DNA of 64,000 nucleotides from the NCBI GenBank assembly GCA_029531795.1, contig JAPEIS010000010.1, positions 1,054,001-1,118,000 of the forward strand. The letters run 5' to 3'. This DNA comes from Sclerotinia nivalis (lineage: Eukaryota > Ascomycota > Leotiomycetes > Helotiales > Sclerotiniaceae). The translations under genes and the position numbers were made by a program. Shown one piece after another: positions 1 through 9,598 of this stretch; position 1 is the stretch's first letter; each line of letters begins with the position of its first letter. The notes under the pieces were generated by a model. It made no database searches and was not told the DNA's origin. It worked only from the letters and a program-made list of their open reading frames with translations.

Positions 1-2199
1 AGGTTCACAGACAGGTAATCCAGGTTCGCGGACAGATGGTTCGGGATTGCGGATAGACGACGGGGTATCGGTACAGATTTGGTTATAAATTGTAATCGCG
101 AAACGGACTTTCTTCTTTGGTTTAATAATAGGAAACAGATCTATATCTAGATTTTCGGTTTTCAGAACAGTCTGACTTTGATAAAGGAAATGTTCATCCC
201 CTTCTTTAGGCAAATCCTCTGATCTCCTGGTCAGAGCATCGGGTTTCGCTCCTTGCTTTCCGGGACGGTACGTAATCTTGAAATTGAAACGGGACAGAAA
301 TTCAGACCAATGGGCTTGACGATGATTCAATAGCTTTGTTGTTGTAAAGTACTCCAGATTCTTATGGTCCGTAATGACCTTGATCGGAGAAGAAGCGCCT
401 TCTAATTCGGGTTGCCACTCTTCGAAACAGCGGATAATTGCTAGTAATTCTTTATTATAAATCTTGTAGTTATATTCTGCAATCGAATACTTCTTTGAGA
501 AATATGCAACAGGTTTCAGAATCCCATCGTTATTGTATTGGGAGAGGACTCCAGCAGATACATAATCCGATGTATCCGTCTTTAGGATTACATCCTTCTC
601 CCAATCGAAAGAGGCTAATACAAGTGCCGCTGTAAATGCGGCTTTCAGACTCGAGAACGATTTCTTACAATCAGGATCCCATTGGAAGGTTACATCCTTC
701 TTGGTCAGGTTTACCATCGAGCGAATGATCGAGGAGAAGTCGCGAATAAAGCGTCGATAGAAATTGCTAAACCCTATAAACATTTGTACATCCGTCAGGT
801 TCTTCGGCGTTTTCCAATCAATTATCGTTTTAATCTTGGCTGGGTCCATTCGGATCCCCTCTCGGCCTACAATTAGGCCCAGGAATTTCGTTTCAGGTTT
901 CAGGAATTCGCATTTCGACAGATTGGTATACAATCCGGCTTTCCGTAAGGCGTCTAGTATTTTTTGTATATGCTTTATATGTTCAGAATGGGTCTTGCTA
1001 TAAATCAGAATATCATCCAGGTAAACAGTGCAGAATATATCCAGGTATTCTCTTAGAGTATCATTGATAAATCGTTGGAACGTTGCTGGGGCTCCGGTCA
1101 GCCCGAACGGTATGACCAAGGTTTCGAACAGGCCGAATCGGGTACGGAATGCAGTTAGGTATTCTTGTCCTTCCTTGATTCGGATATTATTGAAGGCCGA
1201 GATGATATCTATTTTTGTAAAATACTTCATCCCTTTCAGGTTATTCAAGGACTCTTTGGTTAAAGGCAACGGGTATCGGTTTTTCACAGACAGGTTATTC
1301 AACACACGATAGTCTATACAGAATCGAAGACCACCACTGGGTTTCTTAACAAATAAGACAGGCGAAGCAGAAGCGGAGGAACTCGGTCGGATGAATCCTT
1401 TTGCTAGGTTTTCCCTTAATCATTCTTGCAAAGCTTTCAATTCGTCCCGAGACATTGAATACAGGGCTCCAAACGGTAGCTTAGCCCTATCTTGCAGTCG
1501 GATATCATGATCGTATGGGTGGTGCGGAGGTAGTTTGTCAGTGTTACGTGGAGAAAATACGTCGATCCACGAACGGAATTCAGAAGGCAGGTCTTCGGGA
1601 GCAGGGTCTTCTTTTTCCTTTAGGATTCGGTCTATCAAATCGATACTAGCTTGGAACATCTTGTAGTCTCGACAGACGTACATCGAGCAAGCTCGGATTG
1701 AAACGCTTGCTATATCTCTTTTCTTTAGCGCTTCAGAACGAAACGGTAGATAAATAGGACGGGCTTTGACAGGGATATCGGATAGGGCTCGGACACTCGA
1801 TGATTGCGTAGGCGTATTACAGGACTTTCGGCAGAACTCGTTATCGAAGCGAAAGGTATTGGATGCGAATCCGATATAGGGATCGTGCTTCTTTAGCCAG
1901 GCCAACCCCAGGACAATCGGATAATGAGCTAGTTTAGTAATATAGATTTTCGATCTTTTCTTATAGTGATCATTGATTTGCAGATCGGTTAGAATATAAC
2001 GATCCATTCGGTTTTCGGGCAGTATTTTTCCGTCGAATCCAATGACTTCGAATGGGACAGGTAATTTGTATGTTGGGAGCTTGGTAGCTTCCACCCAACT
2101 TCGATTCGCGAAAGCATATCCTTTGCATCCGCTATCCACTATAGCGTAAGTGGGACAGGATCGATCAGGCGTCGATAGGATAGTAACAGACAATATCAT
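1..2199 (-). pseudogene. Gypsy-E pol (protease-RT-RNase H), one in-frame stop, cut by the window edge
   Basis: Ty3/gypsy polyprotein that would process Gag-Pol, copy element RNA into DNA and degrade the template. Reading on the minus strand, the aspartic protease motif DSG lies at residues 22-24 after the first Met at 2199. RT follows from about 1420 downward with the catalytic YLDD at 1012-1023, and RNase H begins near 600 with a DTSD motif. The frame is open from 1419 to the window start in my reading. The only break is a TGA at 1420-1422, just before the conserved [10 protein letters not shown] stretch; a single transition from TGG or CGA would explain it. The pol frame is -1 relative to gag and stays open upstream of Met 2199 across the gag stop, so synthesis by -1 frameshifting is likely. 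Integrase would lie beyond the window. The family is certain; loss of function rests on the one stop. Confidence 0.88.
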
Positions 2200-2297
2200 C
2201 AGATTTGCTCGATTGCTTGTTTTTTCAGCGAAAGATAAACCTTGAGTTGCGGCGGTGGACAGATGTAGTGTGTGCGGGGTTTTCGTCTGATAACGAT

Positions 2298-3464
2298 TTA
2301 TGCTAGGCGGGCTCCGTTTCCTGAATTCGGGGAGCCGGGAGGGGACAGACTGTACGGTGATATAGCATACGGTTGAATCTGGCTGGAAGACGGAATAGGG
2401 GATAGCGGGGCAAGACTGGTAAGGCTAGTTCTAGCTTGCACAGGACGATTATCTGGGAACGGGCAGTCTTTCACACGGTGATCGGCAGACCCACAACGGA
2501 AGCATTCCCCTCGTTCGCGTCTATTAGTACGTTTTTGGGAATTGAGATCTATTGGATCTCCAGCAGGCATAATCGTAGCGGGAGCAGCAGATCGGACAGT
2601 AGAATTCGGGGACGGAGCGGGGGTACGGTTAACAGGATTCAGGTTTTGAGTAGTAGTGCGGGGTGGCGGGACGATTGGGCTACGACCGGAGCCGGTCGGT
2701 CCTATCAGGTACAGACGGCGATTCTCCAATGTCTGCACGAAAGCGGCGAATGCGTCGGTACTATCTGTAGGGGGCTCAGCGGTAACAATTTGGTTCTTCA
2801 GTTTACTCGACAGGGCTTGTTCTAATAGGATAACCAGGGTACTGTTGTTGTCGGCCATCCCGGCTTCCAATGCTAGTCTTTGGAATTCAGTATAGAAGAT
2901 ATGGAACGGTTGGTTCCTCTGTTTCAGATTGATCAGGAGTTTCCGGGCTTCGGCTCGTTTGTTTTGGTTTCCATAAGCTCTTTTCAGTATTTGCAATAGA
3001 TCTTTATAATCGGTAAGTTTAACAAATTGTCCTTTGATATTATACGGTCGAATTTGCGCAGCAGCGGGTCCAGTTAATCTTCCAGTTACGTAAGTCAGGC
3101 GGGAATGCGGGGAAGTGAAGCGGTTGGAATTGGTATGCATTTTATTTTGTATTTGATCGACAAATCGATCAAGATCGATTTTCGTTCTATCAAACGGTGC
3201 AGGATCAGGTATTTTCTCATTCAATTGAGGTTTCGACAGAACAGGAGCGGCAGTTGGGGTTGTAATAGGAGTCAGAGGCGAGGGGCCGGTCAGGTTGGTA
3301 GGGGTTGAAACAGGCGGGGCAACGGGGACGGGATGGAGTTGAGTTAGATGGGTAATCAATCTATCGTTCTTCTCTTTCCATTGTATAAATACAGTTTTTT
3401 CGATTTGCAGATCGAGAGTAAGCTTTTGAATTGCGGATTGCAGATCGGTCACTTCTGTTTCCAT
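2298..3464 (-). CDS. gag: Gypsy-E Gag (capsid plus zinc knuckle)
   Basis: Uninterrupted 388-residue structural protein of the Ty3/gypsy element, expected to form virus-like particles and bind element RNA. Residues 1-45 look helical and coiled-coil-like, about 46-80 are rich in Pro/Thr, and about 85-250 match the gypsy capsid pattern (KIPDPAPFD near the start, then a long helical part). One CCHC knuckle, C-x2-C-x4-H-x4-C, lies at residues 321-334, followed by a Pro/Ser-rich tail. The first Met at 3464 fits the usual family length. Base composition is balanced, unlike every other gag in the window, so this copy has largely escaped RIP. Pol follows in the -1 frame. Confidence 0.9.
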   Translation of the reverse strand: METEVTDLQSAIQKLTLDLQIEKTVFIQWKEKNDRLITHLTQLHPVPVAPPVSTPTNLTGPSPLTPITTPTAAPVLSKPQLNEKIPDPAPFDRTKIDLDRFVDQIQNKMHTNSNRFTSPHSRLTYVTGRLTGPAAAQIRPYNIKGQFVKLTDYKDLLQILKRAYGNQNKRAEARKLLINLKQRNQPFHIFYTEFQRLALEAGMADNNSTLVILLEQALSSKLKNQIVTAEPPTDSTDAFAAFVQTLENRRLYLIGPTGSGRSPIVPPPRTTTQNLNPVNRTPAPSPNSTVRSAAPATIMPAGDPIDLNSQKRTNRRERGECFRCGSADHRVKDCPFPDNRPVQARTSLTSLAPLSPIPSSSQIQPYAISPYSLSPPGSPNSGNGARLA

Positions 3465-3676
3465 TCTTATACTGAATTTGTAAAGGGAGGTGAGGTAACG
3501 ATACTAGATCGCGATATCACTGGCTACAGCGGTAGCGAATTCTTCGGGGGAGCCGGGCTGGCTAGGCGGGTGCGGACGGGACGATATCGTAGAAGTGTCG
3601 GCACAGATAGGAAGGAGCTATGTAGTATCATGGAGGCAGCAGACAGGATAACAGAAATCACTTTTATTGATAAGAT
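3465..3676 (-). other. Gypsy-E untranslated leader, gag-proximal part
   Basis: About 210 bases between gag and the hairpin array with balanced base composition and no conserved coding signal. Forward frames that cross it are shadows. I see no clear tRNA primer-binding site (a TGG-initial 18-mer) directly next to an LTR edge here. Confidence 0.5.
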
Positions 3677-3833
3677 GTAGCTCGAAGAGCTACGTTTCTA
3701 TAAAAGGAACGGTTCCTTAAATACATTTATGTGTAGCGCTAACCCCGACCGGGGCTAGCCTACACTTATCCGAGGTCCGACTCCTACGGGTCGGAACCCG
3801 AGCGGTCTCCGTATACCATATACGGGGACCCCG
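3677..3833. other. GC-rich array of about five consecutive hairpins
   Basis: Consecutive inverted repeats fill this 157-bp stretch. Positions 3677-3693 have a perfect 7-bp stem with a GAA loop. Positions 3704-3718 hold AAGGAAC / GTTCCTT. Positions 3731-3765 have a stem of about 16 bp with one bulge around a two-base loop. Positions 3776-3795 have a 6-bp stem, TCCGAC / GTCGGA. Positions 3804-3830 have a 12-bp stem with one G-T pair and a CCA loop, and CGGGGACCCCG at 3823-3833 overlaps it. The array lies between Gypsy-E gag and the LTR-like repeat, so it is probably a structured 5' leader (packaging or primer region). That role is inferred; the palindromes are seen directly. Confidence 0.6.
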
Positions 3834-3971
3834 TGACAGATGTAGGGATATCGGTTAATGATGTTCTACGAAGGAGAGAAGAAGGTACTAGAAAGAGCGC
3901 CGACTATATAAGGGATGGATGCCTGAGTCATCCGTGCAGACTAGCTAGGAACGAGTTATGGACCCGTGACA
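3834..3971 (-). repeat. Short LTR (138 bp) related to LTR-C, probable 5' LTR of Gypsy-E
   Basis: On the minus strand it begins TGTCACGGGTCCATAACTC and closely follows the Gypsy-C LTRs (7415-7560, 15502-15647): the same CGTTCCTAGCTAGTCTGCA segment, a GGCATCC block, a TATATAG box and the CTTCGTAGAACATCATTA segment. The similarity fades over the last 30 bp, so the 3' edge (a CA at 3834-3835) is approximate. Its place upstream of a minus-strand gag fits a 5' LTR, but the partner LTR lies outside the window, so a solo LTR is possible. Confidence 0.6.
3903..3930 (-). promoter_or_regulatory. TATA-like box and TGACTCA site in the Gypsy-E LTR
   Basis: A TATATAG stretch (about 3903-3910) lies next to an imperfect palindrome containing TGACTCA (TGAGTCA on the plus strand, 3924-3930), the core site of Gcn4/CpcA-type bZIP activators. 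The other LTR families carry a TATATAG box beside a palindrome in the same arrangement, which suggests a conserved promoter layout. Use by Gcn4/CpcA is inference from the motif. Confidence 0.35.
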
Positions 3972-4376
3972 GAAAGGATTTTGATTGTTTGATTGATATT
4001 GTCTTTTGTAATCGAATTGAATTGAATGATTGTTGATTAGGAAGGGTATATAATATTAATAAAGAATTGAAATGGATCGTTTAGATTGAAGTTGAAGAAC
4101 AAAGTTGGAATTAGATTAGAGAATAGAGTTTTCATATTAAAAGGAATTCTTAATTGAGATAATGAATTGGAAATAGAGAAGTTAATTTTTGAGAAGCCTA
4201 GTATTATTATAGAGTGTAAATCGGAAATCTTAATTATTAGAGAATTTATAATTGAGGTTTTTTTGGTATTTAAGAAATTTTATTCTTCAAAATTTGTTGT
4301 ATAAGGACATTTGGATTAAAAGAGTAAAGAAAGTAAGATTTCAAACTAAAATGTATATATAAACTATATAAACCAT
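3972..4376. other. AT-rich spacer without recognisable feature
   Basis: About 400 bases of AT-rich sequence between the Gypsy-E LTR and the gene island. No ORF, repeat or element terminus was recognised. Composition changes sharply near 4377. Confidence 0.5.
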
Positions 4377-4816
4377 ATGCACGTGATTTCGGGCTACACT
4401 TGCTGTCCAGGTGGGATGAGGATGCTTGCTTCCAGCAGACCCATCTGCTTACTACGAAGTATACCGTTCAGTGGTGCTCAGAGGCGGGACCTGTTAGTGT
4501 CTGAGAATTGTGGAATTGTGGTTTCGGGTAAGCCGCCGGGTGGCTGTGGGAGGAAACCCAAATACGAAGTACTGTCATCAAGGCAGTTGACTAATCCCAA
4601 TAGCCTCGGCCATGACTTTCAAGGACATATAATTTCTTGTTTTCTCTCACTTCCGATGCAACAATCTCAAAGTTATTTCACTCGAGAATTGCAGTATTCT
4701 AAAACTTTACTTCATCTACATTATACTCCAAACCAGCAATCCTTAAGGTTCCACCGAACTCTCCAGATCTCGTGTGTCGAAATCCAAAATCAAACTGCCC
4801 ACGTCTGAGAATTACC
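4377..4816 (+). other. Upstream region of the DUF4267 gene
   Basis: Non-repeat DNA of ordinary base composition leading into the start codon at 4817. An open frame crosses much of it (4377-4808), but nothing in it is conserved and it lacks domain features, so I read it as promoter and 5' leader. The start is in good fungal context (ACC before ATGG). No clear TATA box stands out. Confidence 0.5.
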
Positions 4817-5221
4817 ATGGCCTTCCCCAACCGCCTCCTCAATCAATCCACATGGCGCCTCGCTGGTCTAGGCCTCACCACAACCATATTCGCGCTGGGA
4901 GCTTGGGGCTTTATCGCACCGTCGGCTGCTGCAGACTCTCTCGGTGTCACGCCCACCACGACAGAAGGCGACGCCATAACCGAGAAAGCAATGGTTTTCC
5001 TTGGTATACGCGACGTGGCGGTTGCAGCAACACTCTTTTGGTTCTCTCGCCAGGGGAAGATGCAGGAGATGGGAGCGTTGACGACGGCGTGGACTCTGGT
5101 ATGTGTGACGGATACCTGGGTGGCTACCAAGGGGCTTAGAGGCTGGGACAAGGGAATCTGGACATTGTGTGGAGGAGCGGTAGTGGTCTTGTTCGTAGGT
5201 TTGGGCTTGTTGCAATCCTGA
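4817..5221 (+). CDS. DUF4267 family small integral membrane protein
   Basis: Intronless 134-residue protein that fits the fungal and bacterial DUF4267 family, whose biochemical role is unknown. Four hydrophobic helices are visible, at about residues 15-34, 57-76, 84-103 and 114-132. The family-like GIRDV motif is at 63-67 at the start of helix 2, and an Asp lies at 99 in helix 3. The Met at 4817 was preferred over the upstream in-frame Met at 4772 because its context (ACCATGG) is better and the family sequence begins there. It is the only intact host gene in the window and lies between a gypsy element and RIP-altered DNA. A truncated histidine phosphatase gene converges on its 3' end. It may sit in a membrane as a helper of a neighbouring enzyme, but the sequence does not show this. 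Confidence 0.85.
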   Translation: MAFPNRLLNQSTWRLAGLGLTTTIFALGAWGFIAPSAAADSLGVTPTTTEGDAITEKAMVFLGIRDVAVAATLFWFSRQGKMQEMGALTTAWTLVCVTDTWVATKGLRGWDKGIWTLCGGAVVVLFVGLGLLQS

Positions 5222-5284
5222 GCACTTGGTATTGGTGTTTGGTGGAATTGGAAACCCGAAGGCATGCCAGCGTAATCTTAGTAT

Positions 5285-5464
5285 GGTTCGGCGAAGTGGG
5301 GACGTGATTATCAGGCCAAGTCTGTCGGAGTACGGGAATGTCCGACCGAGGGTTTCCGCTTGGTGACAGCCTAGGGGCGTCAACTCTGGATCACGGCGAC
5401 TGAAATCTTTGTTGACGTTGTGTATTGACTCGGCATGTCTAACAGGATGAATTCTGCCCTCCAT
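5285..5464 (-). pseudogene. N-terminal fragment of a histidine phosphatase (phosphoglycerate mutase-like) gene
   Basis: Starting from the Met at 5464 on the minus strand, the first 60 or so residues carry the histidine phosphatase signature: an RHAES motif with the phospho-accepting His at residues 9-13, then the DPELTPLG loop, a QA helix and TSPLRRT. These match the N-terminal third of fungal phosphoglycerate-mutase-like proteins, which normally exceed 200 residues. After TSPLRRTI the similarity stops and the frame runs into the 3' flank and antisense of the DUF4267 gene, with no C-terminal catalytic His region. I found no convincing splice donor at the break. It is therefore best read as a gene stump left by a deletion. 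A spliced gene with a distant second exon cannot be excluded. Confidence 0.6.
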
Positions 5465-7197
5465 CGTCGCAAAATAATTTAATATCGCTCATAGGGCTTT
5501 TCAGTTGTTCTTATGCACACGCGCACTCACTCACTCCCTTCTGGCGCAATATGCTGTTGTTTCGTCATCAAAAATAATTATTTTTGTGGTTTCTGATTCA
5601 TAGTAAATTGGTTGATTATTCTAGATTCTAATGGTTGATTCTGAAGATATTTATATGTCAATTCTACGACAGAGAATTCTGTAAAATCATATGAATCAGA
5701 ATTCACAGAGGTGATGATAATAAAAATTCAAGAATAAAATCTCAGTTATAGTGCTTACCCCCCGAGTTTAGCGGACACCGCATTAGACAAGATACATATA
5801 TATACCAGCCGCCGCTTTCAACATCTATAATAATCGCACTCCCTTTCTCAATCCTTTTTCTCTTCAATTCCCTTTCAATATTTCTTCGTTGGATCATTCA
5901 AAATCGTTATATATCGCAAATTTTCTTTATATCTCTCTATTTCAAATTTCCTTTTATATTGATTTCATTATAATTGAAAAATATTAATAATTTATATTAT
6001 TCATTTCAAATTATAAATATAACGTACAAGAGCCGTATAAAAGCTGAATTAACAGGATCAATTATATTTTTTAGAATCTATAATTAAAGAATTATAGTTT
6101 GTAAGAAGTAATTGTATATATATATTAGCTATAGATATATGATTGTGAAAAAAGAGAGTACCGGAATAGGTCTGTATCAGGATTAGACTAGCTACGGTAT
6201 AAACCGGAGGACTTTCAGTCTCTAGTAATATTTCGATTAGAGGCGTTAGCGTTTTGTAGAGGATATATAAATAGTTCTTTGAACTATATAATATGAAATC
6301 AATGAAATTAATTTTTCTTTTTTTTGCAATAAATTTTATAATTCCATCCGCAAAATATTTTCTCTATTTTTCGACGTTATCGGCATCGAAAATGCTTTGA
6401 TGGTTTTGTAATACTTGTTTAATTATAATACTAATCGATATATTTACAAATTTTTATTGATATCGATTTGGTAGCTTTGGTAGTTTTGATAGTTTTGGTA
6501 GTTTTTGATAGTATTAATATCAAATGATAATTATTAATATTCAATAATATATAATGATAATTTTAATAGAGTTGATATGAAATATTATATAATTATAATA
6601 AAGACAAAAGTGATGATTTTGATAAGATCTTTAGATAGAATAGTAATAATAAGAATAATAAGAATAATAAGAATAATAAAAATAATAGAATAATAAGAAT
6701 AATAAGAATAATAAGAATAATAAGAATAATAAGAATAATAAGAATAATAAGAATAATAAGAATAATAAGAATAATAAGAATAATAAGAATAATAAGAATA
6801 TTAAAGATAATAAAGATAATAAAGATAATAAGAATAATAAAGATGATAAAAATGATAAAATTAATAGAAATGATTTGAATAATAAAAATAATAAAGATAA
6901 TAAAAGTAATATAAACTATTAATAATAATATAAATATATATATACTAATATATTTAAGCGAAATAATATAATTAAAAATATTAGTAATATAGATTCCGAT
7001 TAAACTATTGTTTTTTTCAATTTTCTTTTTCAATAGTATTTTTAATAGTATTTTTATTAATATCCTTATTAGTTTTATAATCTTGAGAAGATTTCTTTTG
7101 TATATTTGATTTCTATCAAATTTAAATTTGTAGCTTCTTATTTTTTTTATTTTTTTTATAATCCTTTTCAATAATAATCTTTATCATATATATAAAT
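5465..7197. other. AT-rich intergenic DNA without a gene
   Basis: Composition drops abruptly at 5465. Two patches of more balanced sequence (about 5755-5830 and 6158-6260) may be remnants of older sequence, but neither gives a conserved frame. The long minus-strand open frame at 6593-7171 is an Ile-rich product of a simple repeat and is not a gene. No element termini were recognised. Confidence 0.5.
6643..6855. repeat. 9-bp minisatellite, unit AATAATAAG
   Basis: A run of AATAATAAG units, near-perfect for roughly twelve copies between about 6690 and 6798, with degenerate AATAAAGAT-type copies on both sides. It creates the false poly-Ile reading frame on the minus strand. Confidence 0.9.
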
Positions 7198-7414
7198 TGT
7201 CACGGGTAGTCACATGATACCTAATCACATGACTGGTGATCTACGATCACTACATTCTCTATAACCATTATACCCTTTCTTTTCGTTAGTTATTAGGGTT
7301 TTCTAGATCTTATCGATCTTTATAATCGTTAATTCTTTTTTGATATACTATAGATCGAAGCCTAATCTAATTAATACTTTTCGTTGATTAGATAGCTTTT
7401 ATTAAATCTATATA
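7198..7414 (+). repeat. LTR-A (copia LTR) fragment, 5' 217 bp
   Basis: Begins TGTCACGGG and aligns along its length with the copia LTRs at 46817-47175 (plus), 42839-43198 (minus) and 50319-50678 (minus). It stops two thirds of the way through the 360-bp LTR, exactly where the Gypsy-C 5' LTR begins at 7415. The missing last third is not found on the other side of Gypsy-C. Confidence 0.8.
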
Positions 7415-7560
7415 TATCACGGGTTCGTAACCCGTTCCTAGCTAGTCTGCATGGTTGCCTAAGGCACCCATCCTCTATATAGTCAGTACTTTTTCTAGTA
7501 TCTTCTTTCTTCTTCGTAGAATATCATTATATCTTAAAGTACTCTACTATCATCGTAATA
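7415..7560 (+). repeat. Gypsy-C 5' LTR (146 bp)
   Basis: Starts TATCACGGGTTCGTAACCCG (ancestral TG start) and ends CATCGTAATA. It has the same length and layout as the right LTR at 15502-15647, differing mainly by transitions. It includes a TATATAG box and an imperfect GTTGCCTAAGGCA palindrome upstream of the box. Confidence 0.85.
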
Positions 7561-9598
7561 ATATATTCTATTCTTCACAAAGACTTTGTTATTGAACGGA
7601 AAAGACAGTTCAGTCTTGCCAAATAATCAATTTTACAAAATACTCGAAAACTTCGATTATTAATATATCAATAAACAATAAACAATATTTTAATTCGATT
7701 TCAATCCAGATCTAGACCCAGATTCAGATTCAAACTCAGATTCAAATTTAAACCCAAACCTCGATTTGATCAATACTACATCGTTATATAATCGAAACTA
7801 AAGATTCTACAATTATACCCCAGTTTTTAAGATTGTCTTAAATAATCTATTATTGTCACGGGGCTAGAACTCTACCACTAGGCCACGAAACCCCTAAAAG
7901 GGTAGAAGTAGTTTGATCGGTATCAACACTACTCGATAGAGTTATGAACCCGTGACAATTACTATATCGGATATTATTCAATCAATCTTATCAGAATTAT
8001 TGATACTTTTAGTTTGATCAAAAACAATATTTGAGTTTCGAGAGTATATTAAATCTGTTTTTTCTAATTATTAATAGTTTGTATACGAATTTTCCAGTAT
8101 TTGAGATAGAGATTTTAAAGATTTAATCCTTGTTTTCGATATATTTACTAATATATAGAACCCTGAAACTATTGTATATATATAATATTTATTCAGTTTT
8201 ATAGAACGGATATTAGTTCAAGTAGAACAATATCGATAAGAAATATATATATTATAAGAAGATCTGTAATTAAGTAATATAGTTAATATAAAATTAATAA
8301 TCCAAAACTTTACTTTTCGAGAACAATTTGATTAATTATTTATTGATACAAGTTTTGTAGTATTAATTTATTGATTATGATAAATTACGAAGAATCTTGA
8401 ACTGTTTAAAGGTAAAAAAACAGATCTTTTGATCCGATAAAGCGAATACGAAGATTGGAAGATGGGTTTATATATTTATTGAAAAAGCGATTTTATAGTT
8501 TTTGATATAGAATAAAAGAAATTATTATATATAGTTTTTCTTTTGAAAGGAATAGTTTAATAAGAAAGATGAAAGGATATAAAAGGAATTATAAATGATA
8601 TATCGAAATTTATTATTATAGATATATTTCTAAAAAAACTTGATGGTTTTTATATTTCAATTGATATTGAATGTAAAGTAATAATCAAATTTGATAAATT
8701 TAAAATAAATGAAAAAACCTTATTTTCCTTTTTTTTATTTATAATTAGAATATTTAAATGTATTTAATAGAAAGATTCCTTGAGAAATGATCTTTATAAT
8801 GAAACAAAAAGTCATCGATGAATTGAAGGTATTAATAAAAAACAATTCAAATCTTTACGAATTTATTGATACTAAAAGATAAAGAAAGAAATTCTAAGTA
8901 TAGAATCAAAATTATCGGGATAATAAGTATTACAATACAAACTTTTCGAAATTTAATTCAATTTATATTCAACGATAAGTATTATCAACATTTTATATTC
9001 AAGGTAATTTTATAGATTTCGATATAATCAAAATCCTGAAACAAATATAAAGAGAATATGAATACCTTTATGATTTATATTATTTTTGTAAATAATCTAA
9101 TCATTGAGTTACAAATTGTAAAGTAAAAAAATAAGCTGATACTATAAGAAATACAAACAAATATAAAGATATTTTCTGTAAAAGTAGTTATTTAAGAGAT
9201 AGTCATTAACTATATCAAAATCAACAATACCGTTCGAGCAATTCAATCAATCGAGATAGTTATCAATGAGAAGAATATCAAGTACAGTTTTAAACTCAAC
9301 AATATTATCCTTTTAATCCAATTGATTGTAAAAGTTTTCAACGAGGTAATTATTAAGAATACAATAATCATTAGTAATAATACTTTAATATATTCATTGG
9401 ATTTATTGAAAAAGAAATATTAATATTATCAAAAAGTGTATCAAATATATCTTTTTGCAATACAATATCACTATCATCTATATCTATTCAGAAACACTCG
9501 AGAAAAGTTTAATCTCTATAACAAATCATCTACAAAAATTATCAAAAGATATAAAATGAATACAATGAATAATAATTAATAAAAAACCTTTATAGTTT
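7561..9598 (+). pseudogene. Gypsy-C leader and gag remnant
   Basis: The stretch up to about 8440 is non-coding leader plus the small insertion at 7854-7957. From about 8640 to 8790 a plus-strand reading (ISIDIE, then KFDK) resembles the family B Gag segment that reads VDIEREASFKFDK at 25300-25400 minus, so this is a related gag. Stops are frequent and no zinc knuckle could be read with confidence. The start and end are approximate. Confidence 0.45.
7854..7957. repeat. Solo LTR (LTR-D, 104 bp) with target duplication ATTAT/ATTAC
   Basis: TGTCACGGGG at one end and CCCGTGACA at the other, flanked by ATTAT (7849-7853) and ATTAC (7958-7962), which differ by one RIP-type transition. Its minus-strand start resembles LTR-C (TGTCACGGGTTCATAACTC). 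It carries few RIP changes, so it is a later insertion into Gypsy-C. On the minus strand GTGGCCTAGTGGTAGAG resembles a Pol III A box. Confidence 0.75.

Noticed and set aside
2436..3308. Forward frames over Gypsy-E gag
   Set aside because: Shadows of the minus-strand gag; no domain or composition support.
4843..5265. Minus-strand open frames over the DUF4267 gene
   Set aside because: Antisense shadow of a good coding frame. Only the part upstream of 5285 in the 4868-5464 frame shows real protein similarity.
6593..7171. 192-residue minus-strand open frame
   Set aside because: Mostly poly-Ile produced by the AATAATAAG minisatellite; low complexity with no conserved features.
7870..7900. Possible tRNA gene
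   Set aside because: Only an A-box-like stretch is present; no anticodon arm, acceptor stem or proper T arm, and it lies within a 104-bp LTR.
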